Under the pieces are notes generated by a model. The model was not told the origin of the DNA, made no database searches, and was given only the letters and a program-made list of their open reading frames with translations. Positions 9,585-19,185 of a stretch of 64,000 bases of DNA are shown one piece after another; the first letter of the stretch is position 1; every line of letters begins with the position of its first letter. Origin of the DNA: an uncultured Beijerinckiaceae bacterium. GTDB taxonomy: Bacteria; Pseudomonadota; Alphaproteobacteria; Rhizobiales; Beijerinckiaceae. The DNA lies in contig CALMGA010000203.1 of assembly GCA_937863205.1 (NCBI GenBank), forward strand, positions 1 to 64,000, in the 5' to 3' direction. Position numbers and translations under genes: made by a program.

Positions 9585-9992
9585 ACGACCCGGATCTCCG
9601 GCCTCACGACATCGGGAGCAAGTTTCACTTGCTTTCGGTGATCGCGATGCCTAACCCCCGCTTGTGACGAAAACAAGGAACGCGCGAGGGCTCGCCGGAT
9701 CCGACGATGAATCCCGCTGCCGCCATCCGCATCGCGATCTTTCCCCGCGGTTCGAGGCCTTCGCGGATCCGCTCATCAAGAGGCGAAAGCGGTCGTGACG
9801 TTCCCTCGTAGGGCCACCTAGGACATCGGACGGAGACGTGCCCAGCGGTTTTCGGATCGAGTCCGCTGCGAAGAAACGCTTCAAAGCACCGGGCCGGAAA
9901 GTGCGCGGCCATTTTTGGCTGACTTCGATGCGACCCGGCAACATGGGGTTCGCGCCCGAAGCAGTGTTCCGTCGGCGGGCGAGACCGGGGTC
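9585..9992. other. Intergenic region with palindrome-like remnant
   Basis: This region separates bamE from the divergent chaperone gene and has no recognisable gene. At 9838-9866 it reads GTGCCC, then GCGGTTTT, then GATCGA and a terminal CCGC, closely following the right half of the 45-bp palindrome found at 6976 and 41536. This is probably a decayed or variant copy. Promoters for both flanking genes should lie here, but none stands out. Confidence 0.45.
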
Positions 9993-10595
9993 ATGATGCG
10001 GCTGTTCCGGCGCGGTGCCAATGCGGCTGTGATCGATCGGCTGTACACGACGATCGTCGGCGCCTCGCGTAACCCAGCGCTCTACGCGGTGTTGGCCGTG
10101 CCCGATACGCTGGACGGCCGCTTCGAGAGCCTGGCGTTGCACGCCATCCTGGTTCTGCGCCGTTTGCAGGCCTGCCAAGCGCCCGGCCCGGAGATGGCGC
10201 AGCACCTCGTCGACACGGTTTTCACCCACTTCGACCGGATGTTCCGCGAAATGGGGGTTGGCGACACCAGCGTGCCCAAGCGCATGAAAACCATGGCGGA
10301 GGCGTTTCTCGGCCGCAGCGCCGCCTATGATGCGGCTTTTCGCATGGGTCACGACACCCTTGCTGCCGCCCTGCTTCGGAACGTATATAGCGGCCGGCCC
10401 GATGCGGACGGCGCCGTCGCAGGGCCGGCCGACGCGCAGGCCCCCGACCCCTTCGCCTCCTCGGCGCAACGGTTGGCGACCTATGCGGCGGCAAGCACGG
10501 CGGTCCTGGACGGGGTGCCCCTGCAAACGTTCGTCGAGGGCGCGGTGCCCTGGCTGGACCCGATGGCGTTCGCGACGGAGATCGCTGGCAGATGA
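9993..10595 (+). CDS. Ubiquinol-cytochrome c chaperone family protein
   Basis: This is the bacterial counterpart of mitochondrial CBP3/UQCC1, an assembly factor for cytochrome b of the bc1 complex. Family features are ANAAVIDRLYTTIVGASRNP near the start, GRFESLALHAILVLRRLQ, and the conserved MFREMGVGDTSVPKRMKTMA. The start at 9993 (MMRLFRRGAN) follows a purine-rich GGGG and matches the family; an in-frame ATG at 9915 would add 26 residues unlike the family. The stop overlaps the next ATG by four bases, so it is translationally coupled to the DUF177 gene. Confidence 0.87.
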   Translation: MMRLFRRGANAAVIDRLYTTIVGASRNPALYAVLAVPDTLDGRFESLALHAILVLRRLQACQAPGPEMAQHLVDTVFTHFDRMFREMGVGDTSVPKRMKTMAEAFLGRSAAYDAAFRMGHDTLAAALLRNVYSGRPDADGAVAGPADAQAPDPFASSAQRLATYAAASTAVLDGVPLQTFVEGAVPWLDPMAFATEIAGR

Positions 10596-11245
10596 CGTCG
10601 AGAGCGCAACGACCGGAGCCGGGATCCCGCAATCCGTCGCAGGGGGCGCGTGGACCCTTCTCGCGGATCGTGGATGTCCGCCGCCTGCCCGACACCGGTC
10701 TCGTGTCGCAGGTCGAGGCCACGCCGGCCGAGTGCGCGGCCCTTGCCCTGGCCATGCAGCTGCCGGCCGTCGCCTCGTTGGCGGGCCGCTTCGAGCTGCG
10801 CCGCCGCGCCGGCGGGCGGGTTGCCGTGACCGGCGAGGTGTCGGCAAACGTGTCGCAGCTTTGCGTGGTGACGCTGGAAGCCTTCGCGAGCCGGGTCACC
10901 CAGCCGGTCGATCTTCTTTTCGCGCCGGCAACCATCGCCGAAGCGGAGGGGCAGGGCCGGGCAGCCGACCGCCGCCAGCGTCAAGCTCCCGATCATCATC
11001 TCGCCGACCGCCGGCAGATGGCCGCCGGGACACCATTGCCCGGCAGCGACGACCAGGTCGACCCGCCCGATCCGCTTGTCGACGATGCCATCGACCTCGG
11101 CGCGGTGTCGGCCGAATTCCTCGCCCTCGCCCTCGATCCCTACCCGCGCAAGCCCGGTGTCAGCTTCGATGACGTCTTGGAAGCGCCCGATCCCGCCGAA
11201 CCCTCTGCCTTCGCGGCATTGGAACGATTGAAGGCGCGACCGTGA
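10592..11245 (+). CDS. DUF177 (YceD) family protein
   Basis: DUF177/YceD proteins are linked to 23S rRNA accumulation and usually sit by rpmF or plsX. The sequence shows [15 protein letters not shown], the strand pattern [20 protein letters not shown], and the C-terminal [17 protein letters not shown] expected of the family. It is 217 aa and overlaps the preceding gene by four bases. plsX follows 61 bp downstream without rpmF, as in many alphaproteobacteria. Some DUF177 proteins have a cysteine pair; here only one cysteine is present at that site. Confidence 0.87.
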   Translation: MTSRAQRPEPGSRNPSQGARGPFSRIVDVRRLPDTGLVSQVEATPAECAALALAMQLPAVASLAGRFELRRRAGGRVAVTGEVSANVSQLCVVTLEAFASRVTQPVDLLFAPATIAEAEGQGRAADRRQRQAPDHHLADRRQMAAGTPLPGSDDQVDPPDPLVDDAIDLGAVSAEFLALALDPYPRKPGVSFDDVLEAPDPAEPSAFAALERLKARP

Positions 11246-11306
11246 CCGTGTCCGCCGGCGACCGGACGCTGGCTGCCGGGGGGACGGCCGTGCGTCCGGT
11301 GCTGCG

Positions 11307-12425
11307 ATGACCGATCCTCTGGCCGAGGTCAGGGTCGCAATCGACGCGATGGGCGGCGACCACGGCGCGGCGGTGATGGTCGGCGGGGCGGCGTTGGCGT
11401 TGGAGCGTCATCCCGACGTGCGCTTCGTCTTCTTCGGGCGCGAGGCGGAGGTGTCGCCGCTGCTCCAGGCCAAGCCGGCGCTGGCCCGGCGATCCCGGCT
11501 TCACCACACGGATGTGGCGGTGAAGATGGGCGACAAACCGAGCCAGGCCCTGCGCGCCGGGCGACGGGTATCCTCGATGTGGCTGGCGATCGACGCGGTG
11601 AAGGCCGGCGAGGCGGATGTCGCCGTGTCGGCCGGCAACACCGGCGCCCTGATGGCGATGGCCAAGATCTGCCTGCGCACCATGGCGGACGTCGACCGGC
11701 CGGCGATCGCCGCGATCTGGCCGACGCTGCGCGGCCGCTCCATCGTGCTCGACGTCGGCGCCTCGATCGGGGCGGACGCGCAAACCCTCGTCGACCTCGC
11801 CGTGATGGGAGCGGCGATGGCCCGCATCGTCCTCGACATCGAGCGCCCCACCGTCGGCCTGCTCAATGTCGGCACGGAGGAGGTCAAGGGTCTCGAAGAG
11901 GTCAAGGCCGCGTCGCGCCTGCTGCGCGAGGCGGATCTGCCGGCCCTCGACTACCGCGGCTTCGTGGAGGGCGACGACCTCGGCGCCGGCTCGGTCGACG
12001 TGGTGGTGACCGAGGGCTTCAGCGGCAACATCGCGCTCAAGACCGCCGAAGGCACGGCCAAGCAGATCCGGCACTACATCCGGAGCGCGCTGGGCGGCTC
12101 CTGGCGCGCCAAGCTCGCCTACCTCATCGCGCGCGACGCCTTCGACGGCCTGCGTTCCAAGATGGACGTGCGCCACGTCAACGGCGGGGTGTTTCTCGGC
12201 CTCAACGGCATCGTCATCAAGAGCCACGGCAGCATGGACGAGGTGGGCACGGCGGGCGCCATCGACCTCGGCTGCGCCATGGTTCGCCACCGGCTCCTCG
12301 AAAGGATCAGCGAGACGCTTGTCCTCGCCGCCGCGCACCAGAACCCTGCGACGGCGGATGCGGCGGCGGGCGGGCGTCCACCGCCAATCGCCCCGCCCAC
12401 GGCGGCAAGGACAAATCCCACGTGA
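11307..12425 (+). CDS. plsX: Phosphate acyltransferase PlsX
   Basis: PlsX makes acyl-phosphate from acyl-ACP, the first step of phospholipid synthesis with PlsY. Signatures are [12 protein letters not shown] at the start, [15 protein letters not shown], and [21 protein letters not shown]. The 372-aa length is normal with a short Ala/Pro-rich tail. The ATG lies in a compact operon, and its TGA overlaps the GTG start of fabH as GTGA. This physically links phospholipid and fatty-acid initiation. Confidence 0.96.
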   Translation: MTDPLAEVRVAIDAMGGDHGAAVMVGGAALALERHPDVRFVFFGREAEVSPLLQAKPALARRSRLHHTDVAVKMGDKPSQALRAGRRVSSMWLAIDAVKAGEADVAVSAGNTGALMAMAKICLRTMADVDRPAIAAIWPTLRGRSIVLDVGASIGADAQTLVDLAVMGAAMARIVLDIERPTVGLLNVGTEEVKGLEEVKAASRLLREADLPALDYRGFVEGDDLGAGSVDVVVTEGFSGNIALKTAEGTAKQIRHYIRSALGGSWRAKLAYLIARDAFDGLRSKMDVRHVNGGVFLGLNGIVIKSHGSMDEVGTAGAIDLGCAMVRHRLLERISETLVLAAAHQNPATADAAAGGRPPPIAPPTAARTNPT

Positions 12426-13414
12426 CACAGGCCTATCGCCGTTGCTTGCGCTCCGTCGTCAGCGGTGCCGGCGCCTACCTGCCCGCCAAGGTGGTGACCA
12501 ACCGCGAACTGGCCGAGCGGGTCGACACTTCCGACGAATGGATCGTGCAGCGAACCGGCATCACCCGCCGGCACATCGCCGCTCCCAGCGAAACCACGTC
12601 CACCCTCGCCCTGGCGGCGGCGGAAGCGGCGTTGCGCGATGCCGGCCTGCGCGGCGGCGACATCGATCTGCTGATCGTCGCTACCTCGACGCCGGACTTC
12701 ACCTTCCCGTCCGTGGCCACGCAGGTCCAGGCCGGTCTGGGCATGTTGGGCGGCGCCGCCTTCGACCTTCAGGCCGTGTGCTCCGGCTTCGTCTTCGCAG
12801 TCGCCACCGCCGACAAGTTCCTCACCTCCGGCTCGCACCGTCGGGCGCTGGTGATCGGGGCGGAAACCTTCTCGCGGCTGCTCGACTGGGAGGACCGCAC
12901 GACCTGCGTCCTGTTCGGCGACGGCGCCGCCGCGCTGGTCTTCGAGGCGCAGCCCGGCGAGGGCACCAGCGAGGACCGTGGCGTTCTCACGACGCACCTG
13001 CGTTCGGACGGGCGATACGGCGACAAGCTGTGCACCGACGGCGGCCCATCGGCCACGCAAACCACCGGCTGCGTGCGCATGGTCGGCAAGGAAGTGTTCC
13101 GCCACGCGGTCGGCATGGTCGCCGACGTGGTTCACGACGCCTTCGAGGCCGTCGGGCTGAAGCCGAGCGATCTCGACTGGTTCGTGCCGCATCAGGCCAA
13201 CCGCCGAATCATCGACGCGTCCGCCGACAAGCTCGGCATCGATCGATCCAAGGTCGTGATCACCGTCGACCAGCACGCCAACACCTCCGCCGCTTCCATT
13301 CCGCTGGCCCTGTCGGTGGCGCTGGCCGACGGGCGCATCCGGCGCGGCGACCTCGTCATGATCGAGGCGATGGGCGGCGGCTTCACCTGGGGTTCGGCGC
13401 TGATCCGCTGGTAG
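12422..13414 (+). CDS. fabH: 3-oxoacyl-ACP synthase III
   Basis: FabH (KAS III) condenses acetyl-CoA with malonyl-ACP to start fatty-acid synthesis. The catalytic triad is visible: Cys120 in LQAVCSGF, His in VPHQANRRI and Asn in [12 protein letters not shown]. Residues [11 protein letters not shown] near position 40 are the family signature. The start is the GTG at 12422 overlapping the plsX stop by four bases; it gives 330 aa ([11 protein letters not shown]), the usual length. It is transcribed with plsX and probably with ihfA. Confidence 0.95.
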   Translation: MTQAYRRCLRSVVSGAGAYLPAKVVTNRELAERVDTSDEWIVQRTGITRRHIAAPSETTSTLALAAAEAALRDAGLRGGDIDLLIVATSTPDFTFPSVATQVQAGLGMLGGAAFDLQAVCSGFVFAVATADKFLTSGSHRRALVIGAETFSRLLDWEDRTTCVLFGDGAAALVFEAQPGEGTSEDRGVLTTHLRSDGRYGDKLCTDGGPSATQTTGCVRMVGKEVFRHAVGMVADVVHDAFEAVGLKPSDLDWFVPHQANRRIIDASADKLGIDRSKVVITVDQHANTSAASIPLALSVALADGRIRRGDLVMIEAMGGGFTWGSALIRW

Positions 13415-13576
13415 CCCGAAAGTCCGATGCGCGAGTTGTGTCAAGGCCTTGCTTTGATGGGGCAAGACACTCATTTTCCCGGCGGCGCGGCAAGTCGAGG
13501 CGACAAGTCGAGAACGTCGGCCGGCAATCGGGAGAAGTCCCGACCTTCCCGTCGGGGACATGCTTGTGACCAAACC

Positions 13577-13942
13577 ATGACCAAAGCCGATGGCACGATG
13601 CGGAGCGAGTACGAGCCCAAGCCGGTGTCCTCCGTCGAGACCGTGACGCGGGTCGATCTGGCCGAGGCGGTGTACCGGCAGGTTGGCCTGTCCCGCAAGG
13701 AGTCGGCCGGGCTCGTCGAGATGGTGCTGGCGGAGATTTCGGAGCGTCTGGTGCTCGGCGAAGCGGTGAAGCTGTCGTCGTTCGGCTCCTTCGTGGTTCG
13801 CGACAAGGGCGAGCGCGTCGGGCGCAACCCCAAGACCGGCATCGAGGTGCCGATCATGCAAAGGCGGGTCCTGGTGTTCAAACCCTCGAACGTCATGAAG
13901 GCGCTGGTCAACGGCGCCGAGATGCCCGCCGACGAGGTTTGA
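13577..13942 (+). CDS. ihfA: Integration host factor subunit alpha
   Basis: IhfA pairs with IhfB to bind and sharply bend DNA. The body matches the HU/IHF fold: [20 protein letters not shown], then [19 protein letters not shown] and [11 protein letters not shown] with the intercalating proline. The ending [16 protein letters not shown] is alpha-type. ATGs at 13577 and 13598 are both possible; the first gives 121 aa. The position after plsX-fabH and before a MerR regulator is the standard alphaproteobacterial arrangement. Confidence 0.92.
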   Translation: MTKADGTMRSEYEPKPVSSVETVTRVDLAEAVYRQVGLSRKESAGLVEMVLAEISERLVLGEAVKLSSFGSFVVRDKGERVGRNPKTGIEVPIMQRRVLVFKPSNVMKALVNGAEMPADEV

Positions 13943-13998
13943 CGGCGGGCGGCGCGGTTTGCATGATGGCAACCGTGCGCTGGCCGCCGGATCGCCGA

Positions 13999-14637
13999 AT
14001 GGATGTGGAAAAGTCCGTGGTGGCGAAAAACGCCGGCGCGTTTCGCACGATCAGCGAGGTGGCCGCCGACCTCGATCTGCCGCAGCACGTCCTGCGTTTT
14101 TGGGAAACGCGCTTCCCGCAGATCCGCCCGCTGAAGCGGGCCGGTGGCCGGCGCTTCTACCGCCCGGTCGACGTCGACCTTTTGCGCGACATCCGTGATC
14201 TTCTCTACGGTCAAGGCTACACCATCAAAGGGGTGCAGCGCCTGCTGCGCGAGCGCGGCGCCAGGGGCCTGCGCGACGAACCCGCCCGTCGGCCGCCCGA
14301 TCCGGATGTCCACGATCGTGACGGCTTGGACGTCGACGAGGTCGGCGCCATCGGAACGTTGGCCGCGGCACGCCAAGCCGGAGAAGAACGTGCCAAGGAG
14401 GAGCCTGTCGAGGAACTTGGCGAGGAGCTTGGCGATCAGGGGGCCGGCGGCGCGGGCGCGGCAGACGGCGCACACGACCTTTGTCCTTTCGTCGGGGCCG
14501 AGGACGGGGAGCGCCCGTCGGATCCCGCCCCGCCCCTCGATCCACCCGAAGGAACCGCCGCCTCGCTTCACCAAGCATTGGCGATCATCGAGGATTGCGA
14601 GCGCCGGTTGCGGGCCGCGCTGTTGCCAGGGGATTGA
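13999..14637 (+). CDS. MerR-family transcriptional regulator
   Basis: The N-terminus is a MerR winged helix: [28 protein letters not shown], and [21 protein letters not shown]. Helix-turn-helix residues are followed by [18 protein letters not shown]. The remaining 130 residues are an acidic, low-complexity region ending in a short helix ([19 protein letters not shown]). There are no metal-binding cysteines of the MerR/CueR type. This is the conserved regulator found after ihfA in the order, with an unknown ligand. Upstream ATGs at 13939 and 13963 are alternative starts. Confidence 0.87.
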   Translation: MDVEKSVVAKNAGAFRTISEVAADLDLPQHVLRFWETRFPQIRPLKRAGGRRFYRPVDVDLLRDIRDLLYGQGYTIKGVQRLLRERGARGLRDEPARRPPDPDVHDRDGLDVDEVGAIGTLAAARQAGEERAKEEPVEELGEELGDQGAGGAGAADGAHDLCPFVGAEDGERPSDPAPPLDPPEGTAASLHQALAIIEDCERRLRAALLPGD

Positions 14638-14649
14638 TGCGGAAAGCGG

Positions 14650-14677
14650 TTGCAGCCCAACGGCGCTTCTTTATAAG
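14650..14677 (+). promoter_or_regulatory. Predicted tRNA-Pro promoter
   Basis: TTGCAG (14650-14655) and TATAAG (14672-14677) are separated by 16 bp. Transcription would begin about 2 nt before the mature tRNA 5' end at 14687. Confidence 0.55.
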
Positions 14678-14686
14678 GGCGGCAGT

Positions 14687-14764
14687 CGGAGTGTAGCGCA
14701 GCCCGGTTAGCGCACTAGTCTGGGGGACTAGGGGTCGTGGGTTCGAATCCCGCCACTCCGACCA
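14687..14764 (+). tRNA. tRNA-Pro (anticodon GGG)
   Basis: The 78-nt sequence folds as a cloverleaf: acceptor CGGAGTG pairs with CACTCCG, the anticodon stem CTAGT/ACTAG holds the loop CTGGGGG with GGG at 14722-14724, and the T-arm contains GGTTCGAATCC. CCA is encoded at the 3' end. It decodes CCC and CCU. Confidence 0.96.
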
Positions 14765-14817
14765 GCCGGGCGCTCGCTGTCTTCAGGACGCGCCGGGGTC
14801 GCGCGTGAGGGGTCACC

Positions 14818-15096
14818 ATGTCATCTCGTCGTTTTGTTCTTGGTCTGGGCGTCGCCGTGCTGACGACCCTCGCGGCGCTGCCGGCTTCGGCCCAGGTTGG
14901 CGACTTCTTCTGTTCGACTCTCTCGATCGGCTGCGAGCCGCCACCGCCGCCGCCACCGGCTCCCGCTCCGGTCGTCGAGCAGCCTGCGCCCAAGAAGGTC
15001 CGCAAGGCGCGTAGGGCCGTGCCCAAGCGCACAGCCGCGAAGGCCGATCCCGACAAGGCCGATGCGGCCAAGGGCGATGCGGCCGCGCCGAAATAA
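14818..15096 (+). CDS. Small secreted Pro/Lys-rich protein
   Basis: A 92-aa protein with a clear signal peptide (RRFVLGLGVAVLTTLAALPA, cleaved near ASA-QV). Two cysteines (FFCSTLSIGCEP) may form a disulfide. A run of seven prolines follows, then a basic Lys/Arg/Ala tail (KKVRKARRAVPKRTAAK). It resembles small periplasmic or wall-associated proteins of unknown function. No close family is recognised. Confidence 0.6.
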   Translation: MSSRRFVLGLGVAVLTTLAALPASAQVGDFFCSTLSIGCEPPPPPPPAPAPVVEQPAPKKVRKARRAVPKRTAAKADPDKADAAKGDAAAPK

Positions 15097-15127
15097 GGGA
15101 GCTGCCCGGGTCGCCGCGGCGGTCTGA

Positions 15128-15478
15128 TTGTCGGCCGTGCCCGATCTCCCGATCGTATCGCCCCGGCTGGCGATCACCTATTGCACGCAATGCAACTGGC
15201 TTCTGCGCTCTGCCTGGATGGCGCAGGAGTTGTTGTCGACCTTCGCCGCCGATCTCGGTGAGGTCGCGCTGATCCCCGGCAGCGGCGGCGTCTTCGAGAT
15301 CACCCTGGCCGGTCACAGGGTCTGGGAGCGCAAGGCCGACGGCGGCTTTCCCGACGTGAAGATCCTGAAGCAAAGGGTCCGCGACCTGCTCGCGCCCGGA
15401 CGCGACCTCGGGCATCTCGACCGGGCCCGCGGCGAGGCGGTCACAAGGCGGCCGGAACCTGGCGGAAGGACGGATTAG
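15128..15478 (+). CDS. SelT/SelW/SelH (Rdx) family protein
   Basis: These are small thioredoxin-fold proteins with a CxxC or CxxU redox motif. Here the motif is CTQC in LAITYCTQCNWLLRSAWMAQ, so it is a cysteine rather than selenocysteine version. FEITLAGHRVWERKADGGFP and DVKILKQRVRDLL complete the Rdx domain. The start is a TTG at 15128 or a GTG at 15137; neither has a strong ribosome site. Substrate is unknown. Confidence 0.8.
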   Translation: MSAVPDLPIVSPRLAITYCTQCNWLLRSAWMAQELLSTFAADLGEVALIPGSGGVFEITLAGHRVWERKADGGFPDVKILKQRVRDLLAPGRDLGHLDRARGEAVTRRPEPGGRTD

Positions 15479-15497
15479 CCGCTCTGCGCAGTGCCGA

Positions 15498-16673
15498 TCA
15501 AAGCCGCAGCTTCGGCGTCAGCGGCAGAGCGATCAGGCATAGACCCGACATCAGGAAAAAGGCGTGGCCGCCCAGCGCCGCATAGGTGTGGCCCGAGGCA
15601 AGGGTGACGAGCGCCGAGGCAAGTCCCAGGCAGAGCGTCCCGTAGACGGTCTGCGCCGTGCCCGACAGGTTTCGAGGAATGGCGACGGCGATCACTTCCA
15701 TGCAGGCCAGATGCATCAGCGAGAAGGTCAGGCCGTGCGACAGTTCCGTCACCGCGAGCACGGTGGCGTCCGTGGTTTGCGCGAACACCGCCCAGCGCAG
15801 CACGCCGGCGACGGCGGACACGGCCGCGCAGCCGGCGGGGCCGAGCCGCCGGATCAGGGTGGGGCCGACCCCGACGAAGACGATGATTTCGGACATCACC
15901 GCCTCCGACAGCAGAAATCCGACGGTGCCGGCGCCGACGCCGGCCGCCCGCCAATGGATGACGGCGAAGGTGTCGCTCATCGCATGGCTGCCGATCACCA
16001 GCCCGGCGACGAGCAGCGCGCCGCGAAAGGCGGGCGTCGCCAGCACGGCGGCGAGGGCCGCCCTGACGTTGACGGTCTCGCCCCGGCGCACGGGTGCGGC
16101 CGGCGGCAGCTTAACGACTGCCACCGGGACGGCGAGGAACAGGAGCGAGGAGGCGATGATGATGCTGGACAGGCCGGCATAGGCCACGAGCTGGCCGCTG
16201 GCCAGGGTTCCCAGCAGGTAGCTTGCCGATCCGACGCCGCGAACCCAGCCGTAGGGGTAGCCGCCTTCCCGCGCGCTGGCGCTCAGGGCGAGCGCATCGG
16301 CAAGCGGGTTCAGCGAGCTGATGGCCAGCGCGTGAACCATGCTGATGGCCAGCAGCGGCCCCAGGCCGGCGGCCGGCAGGTAAAGCAGGCCGAGCGTTCC
16401 CGCTCCGACCGAGGCGACGAACAGCACCAGCCGGGTCCCGACCGCATCGGCGGCGACGCCCAGCAGTGGGCCGCAGGTGAGGCGGACAAGCGTTCCGGCG
16501 GTGAGAACGATGCTGATCTCCGGTGCCGACAGAGCTCGCGAGGCGAAAAACGAGGGTAGGAACGGAGACACCGTGCCGAACGCCCCGAACAACGCCACGT
16601 AGAGAAGCGCAAGGAGCGGAAAGGAGGTCGTGGCGAGAGCGGCAGCGGCGAGGCGCCAGTTCGTCACCGACAT
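15498..16673 (-). CDS. MFS transporter (HcaT/MFS_1-like)
   Basis: A 391-aa major-facilitator protein with about 12 membrane helices; MSVTNWRLAAAALATTSF opens the first. The loop GVAADAVGTRLVL after helix 2 is the degenerate motif A of the MFS_1-like branch that includes HcaT and LacY-like permeases. GYPYGWVRGVGSASYLLG at about residue 130 is a strong family marker. The start at 16673 is chosen because upstream in-frame sequence is arginine-rich and not membrane-like. Substrate is unknown. It converges on the SelW-like gene. Confidence 0.85.
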   Translation of the reverse strand: MSVTNWRLAAAALATTSFPLLALLYVALFGAFGTVSPFLPSFFASRALSAPEISIVLTAGTLVRLTCGPLLGVAADAVGTRLVLFVASVGAGTLGLLYLPAAGLGPLLAISMVHALAISSLNPLADALALSASAREGGYPYGWVRGVGSASYLLGTLASGQLVAYAGLSSIIIASSLLFLAVPVAVVKLPPAAPVRRGETVNVRAALAAVLATPAFRGALLVAGLVIGSHAMSDTFAVIHWRAAGVGAGTVGFLLSEAVMSEIIVFVGVGPTLIRRLGPAGCAAVSAVAGVLRWAVFAQTTDATVLAVTELSHGLTFSLMHLACMEVIAVAIPRNLSGTAQTVYGTLCLGLASALVTLASGHTYAALGGHAFFLMSGLCLIALPLTPKLRL

Positions 16674-16893
16674 CCGGTCAGCCGAAGCGAAGCGGCCGGT
16701 GCGCTTGCCCATGCAACGCCGGGGCGGTGCGTCATCGCGGGCGCCCGGACACCGGCATCGGACGGAAGGGCGCGTGGCGGCTTCCGGGGCAAATCCGACA
16801 TCGAACAACCCGCAGCGTCGGACCGGATCCGGTCTTCGATCCGATGCTTCGGATCCGCGATGGCGGCAGGCTCGACGGGAAATGACGAGAGGG

Positions 16894-17397
16894 TCAAGAC
16901 GAGACCGCCGCCATGCCTGCCGGCCAAGCGCGGGCGGCCAGGCCGGGATCGCTGTTCGCGGCGGTTCGGGCCTGGGCGAGGAACGGCCGCATGGCACCGC
17001 CTGAGGCTTGCAACAGCATGGCGATCCCGGCGCAAAGGACGAGGCCGAGCACGTCGTGCCACGTGGAGCGGTTATCGCTTTCGCCGCTGCCCGCTTCCAA
17101 ATGTCCGATGCTTTCGGCTGTCAACCCTACAAAGGCCAGCGAGGAAGCGAAGGCCATCGCCACGATCAGCCAAAGGGTGGTGGTGGTGGCGACGATCAGG
17201 CTGGCGTCCAGCGCGATCGCGGCGCCGACCGGCGTCGTGGCCATCGGGCCGCTGGCGTCAGCCGGCACCATGGCGATGCGGGTGGCGGCCGGATCGAAGC
17301 CGCGCGCCCGCAAGTCAACCCCGAGGAAGGGGCCGAAGCCTTCACGAGCTCCGGCCGGTGCGAAGTTCAGCATATTGGGTGCGACGTTCGTCCGCAC
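16894..17397 (-). pseudogene. MFS transporter N-terminal remnant
   Basis: The first 55 residues (AREGFGPFLGVDLRARGFDP and later TTPVGAAI) match the start of MFS exporters that normally read DVREGLGPFLGV and then GALVD with motif A. Downstream, motif A and most helices are missing; only about three weak hydrophobic segments remain (LWLIVAMAFASSLAFVG, VLGLVLCAGIAMLL). The start is a GTG. It is best read as a truncated or degenerate copy; expression as a small membrane protein cannot be excluded. Confidence 0.45.
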
Positions 17398-17480
17398 ATC
17401 TCATCCTTCTACGCCGGTTCGGAAGCTGGAACCGCCAAGCTGGAGTCAACTTAAAGCAGTGATTTCGAAGAGGACAGAGA

Positions 17481-18677
17481 GTGACCAAGAGTTTTGCGAG
17501 GGAGCTGCACGAGGCGCCGCAGGGTATGGTCTCCGAATTGACGGCAGTCGTGGCGGTTCCCATTCGCAACGAGTGCCAGCGCGTCGCGGCTTGCCTGCAG
17601 TCCCTGGCAGGCCAGGTTGGCGTGACGCCCCGCAGCTTGGGCATCCTTTTATTCTTGAACAACTGCACGGATGGCACCGCCGATGTCGTCGCTTCGGTGA
17701 TCCCCGACCTGCCCTGGCCGATCCGCGTCCTCGACGTGACGAGCGATCGCGCGACCGCCGGCTGGGCCCGTCGCTGCGCGATGGAGGCTGGCGCACGTTG
17801 GCTGGAGGAGAGCGGCGCCCGCGACGGTGTGATCCTTACCACGGACGCCGACAGCCGGGTCGGCGCCGAATGGGTCGAGCGGAACCTCGCCTGCATCGCG
17901 GCCGGGGCCGACGCCGTCGCCGGCCGCATCTCGCTCGATTGCGCCGAAGCGGGGCTGCTGCCCGATAGCCTGCACGCGCGGGGCAGGCTGGAAGCGCAGT
18001 ACGAAGCCCTGCTGACAGAGATCGGCGCCAGGCTCGACCCCGAACCGGGCGATCACTGGCCGTGTCACTGGACCAACTCAGGCGCGACGCTGGCCGTGCG
18101 GCGAAAGGTGTACGACGCCGTCGGCGGCATGCCGGCCCTGCGAAACGGCGAGGATCGCGCCTTCACGGCAGCGGTGCAGGCGGCCGGCTACGCCGTGCGC
18201 CACGCTCCGGAAATCATGGTCGTCACCTCGGGTCGCCTCGATGGGCGGGCGCCGGGCGGCGCGGCCGACACGATGCGCCTGCGCTGCGAAGTGCCCGACA
18301 GTCCCTGCGACGAACGCCTCGAACGATTGCGCCGGGCGGTGTGGCGGGTCCTGTGGCGCCGTTACCTCCGGCAGGCCTTCGCCGGGAAGCGACTGGCGTC
18401 CTCTCGCGGCTGGTCTACGGCGCTGGGCATCGCCGCCAGCGAGGCCCGGACCATCGCGGAGCTGCCGACCTTTGGTCAGGCCCACGCCGCGATCGAGGCG
18501 GCGAGTCCCCGCTTGGCCTACCTCGCCGTCGAGCCCTCCAGATTGCCCTTGCAGATCAAGCTGGCCAACGCCCTGGTCAAATTCCTTCGTCGCCCGAAAG
18601 CCGAAGGACGTCGAGCCGGTAGCGCTCCGTTCGATCCTGGTGTCGAGGCCGGGCGAACCCAGCCGACGCTGCCATGA
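17481..18677 (+). CDS. Family 2 glycosyltransferase
   Basis: A 398-aa GT-A-fold transferase. TAVVAVPIRNECQRVAACLQ is the nucleotide-sugar-binding start, LLFLNNCTDGT is the typical second strand, and TTDADSRV carries the metal-binding DxD. HWTNSGATLAVRRKVYDAVG and GEDRAF provide the acceptor and catalytic-base region. No membrane helices are present, so it acts in the cytoplasm. The start is the GTG at 17481 after a GAGGACAGAGAG purine tract. Its last 101 bp overlap the convergent methyltransferase gene. Sugar and acceptor are unknown. Confidence 0.86.
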   Translation: MTKSFARELHEAPQGMVSELTAVVAVPIRNECQRVAACLQSLAGQVGVTPRSLGILLFLNNCTDGTADVVASVIPDLPWPIRVLDVTSDRATAGWARRCAMEAGARWLEESGARDGVILTTDADSRVGAEWVERNLACIAAGADAVAGRISLDCAEAGLLPDSLHARGRLEAQYEALLTEIGARLDPEPGDHWPCHWTNSGATLAVRRKVYDAVGGMPALRNGEDRAFTAAVQAAGYAVRHAPEIMVVTSGRLDGRAPGGAADTMRLRCEVPDSPCDERLERLRRAVWRVLWRRYLRQAFAGKRLASSRGWSTALGIAASEARTIAELPTFGQAHAAIEAASPRLAYLAVEPSRLPLQIKLANALVKFLRRPKAEGRRAGSAPFDPGVEAGRTQPTLP

Positions 18678-19185
18678 AGCGCTCGGCCGCCTCGTCGCCG
18701 CTGAGCGAGTAGTTGGTTTCACCGAGCCAATGCACGAGCACGATGTCGCCGTGCGCCCGCATCGCGCCGCCGACGCGCTCGGCAAGCCGGTCGACATCGC
18801 CGCGATCGAGATAATAGACGACTTCCGACAGCACGATGAGATCGAAGCTGCCCTCCGGCCACTCGCCGGGAACGCGCCGGCGGGCGAACTGCACGTTGGG
18901 GAGATCCTCGCAGCGCACCCTCGCCTGAGCCAGCGCCTCTTCGGCGACGTCGATCGACAGCAGCGACGCGCACCTTGCGGCAAGCTGCCGAGTCAGCACG
19001 CCGATGGAGCAGCCGACTTCGAGGGCGCTGTCGTAGTGCGGCCGGGGCAGGGCGGCGAGCGTCGCGGCGTACTTCTCCTGCTCGTAGGGGCTCGCGGCGA
19101 AACGCCACGGATCGGGATCGCTGGCGTAGAGCGCCTCGAAGTAGGCGGCCGGCATGGAAGTTTCGAAACGGCTCATGGCGAACAC
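18577..19185 (-). CDS. NodS-like SAM-dependent methyltransferase
   Basis: A 202-aa class-I methyltransferase. The SAM-binding motif I is ALEVGCSIGVLTRQLA, with SIDVAEEALAQAR as motif II and FDLIVLSEVVYYLDRGD as the post-I/IV region. YFEALYASDPDPWRF at the start is characteristic of the NodS/SAM methyltransferase family; NodS N-methylates the deacetylated sugar of Nod factors. The GTG at 19185 directly follows the upstream gene's TGA; an ATG at 19176 is an alternative. Its 3' end overlaps the opposing GT2 gene by 101 bp. The N-methyl-sugar role here is inferred from context. Confidence 0.85.
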   Translation of the reverse strand: MFAMSRFETSMPAAYFEALYASDPDPWRFAASPYEQEKYAATLAALPRPHYDSALEVGCSIGVLTRQLAARCASLLSIDVAEEALAQARVRCEDLPNVQFARRRVPGEWPEGSFDLIVLSEVVYYLDRGDVDRLAERVGGAMRAHGDIVLVHWLGETNYSLSGDEAAERFMAASAGFARPRHQDRTERYRLDVLRLSGDEGI

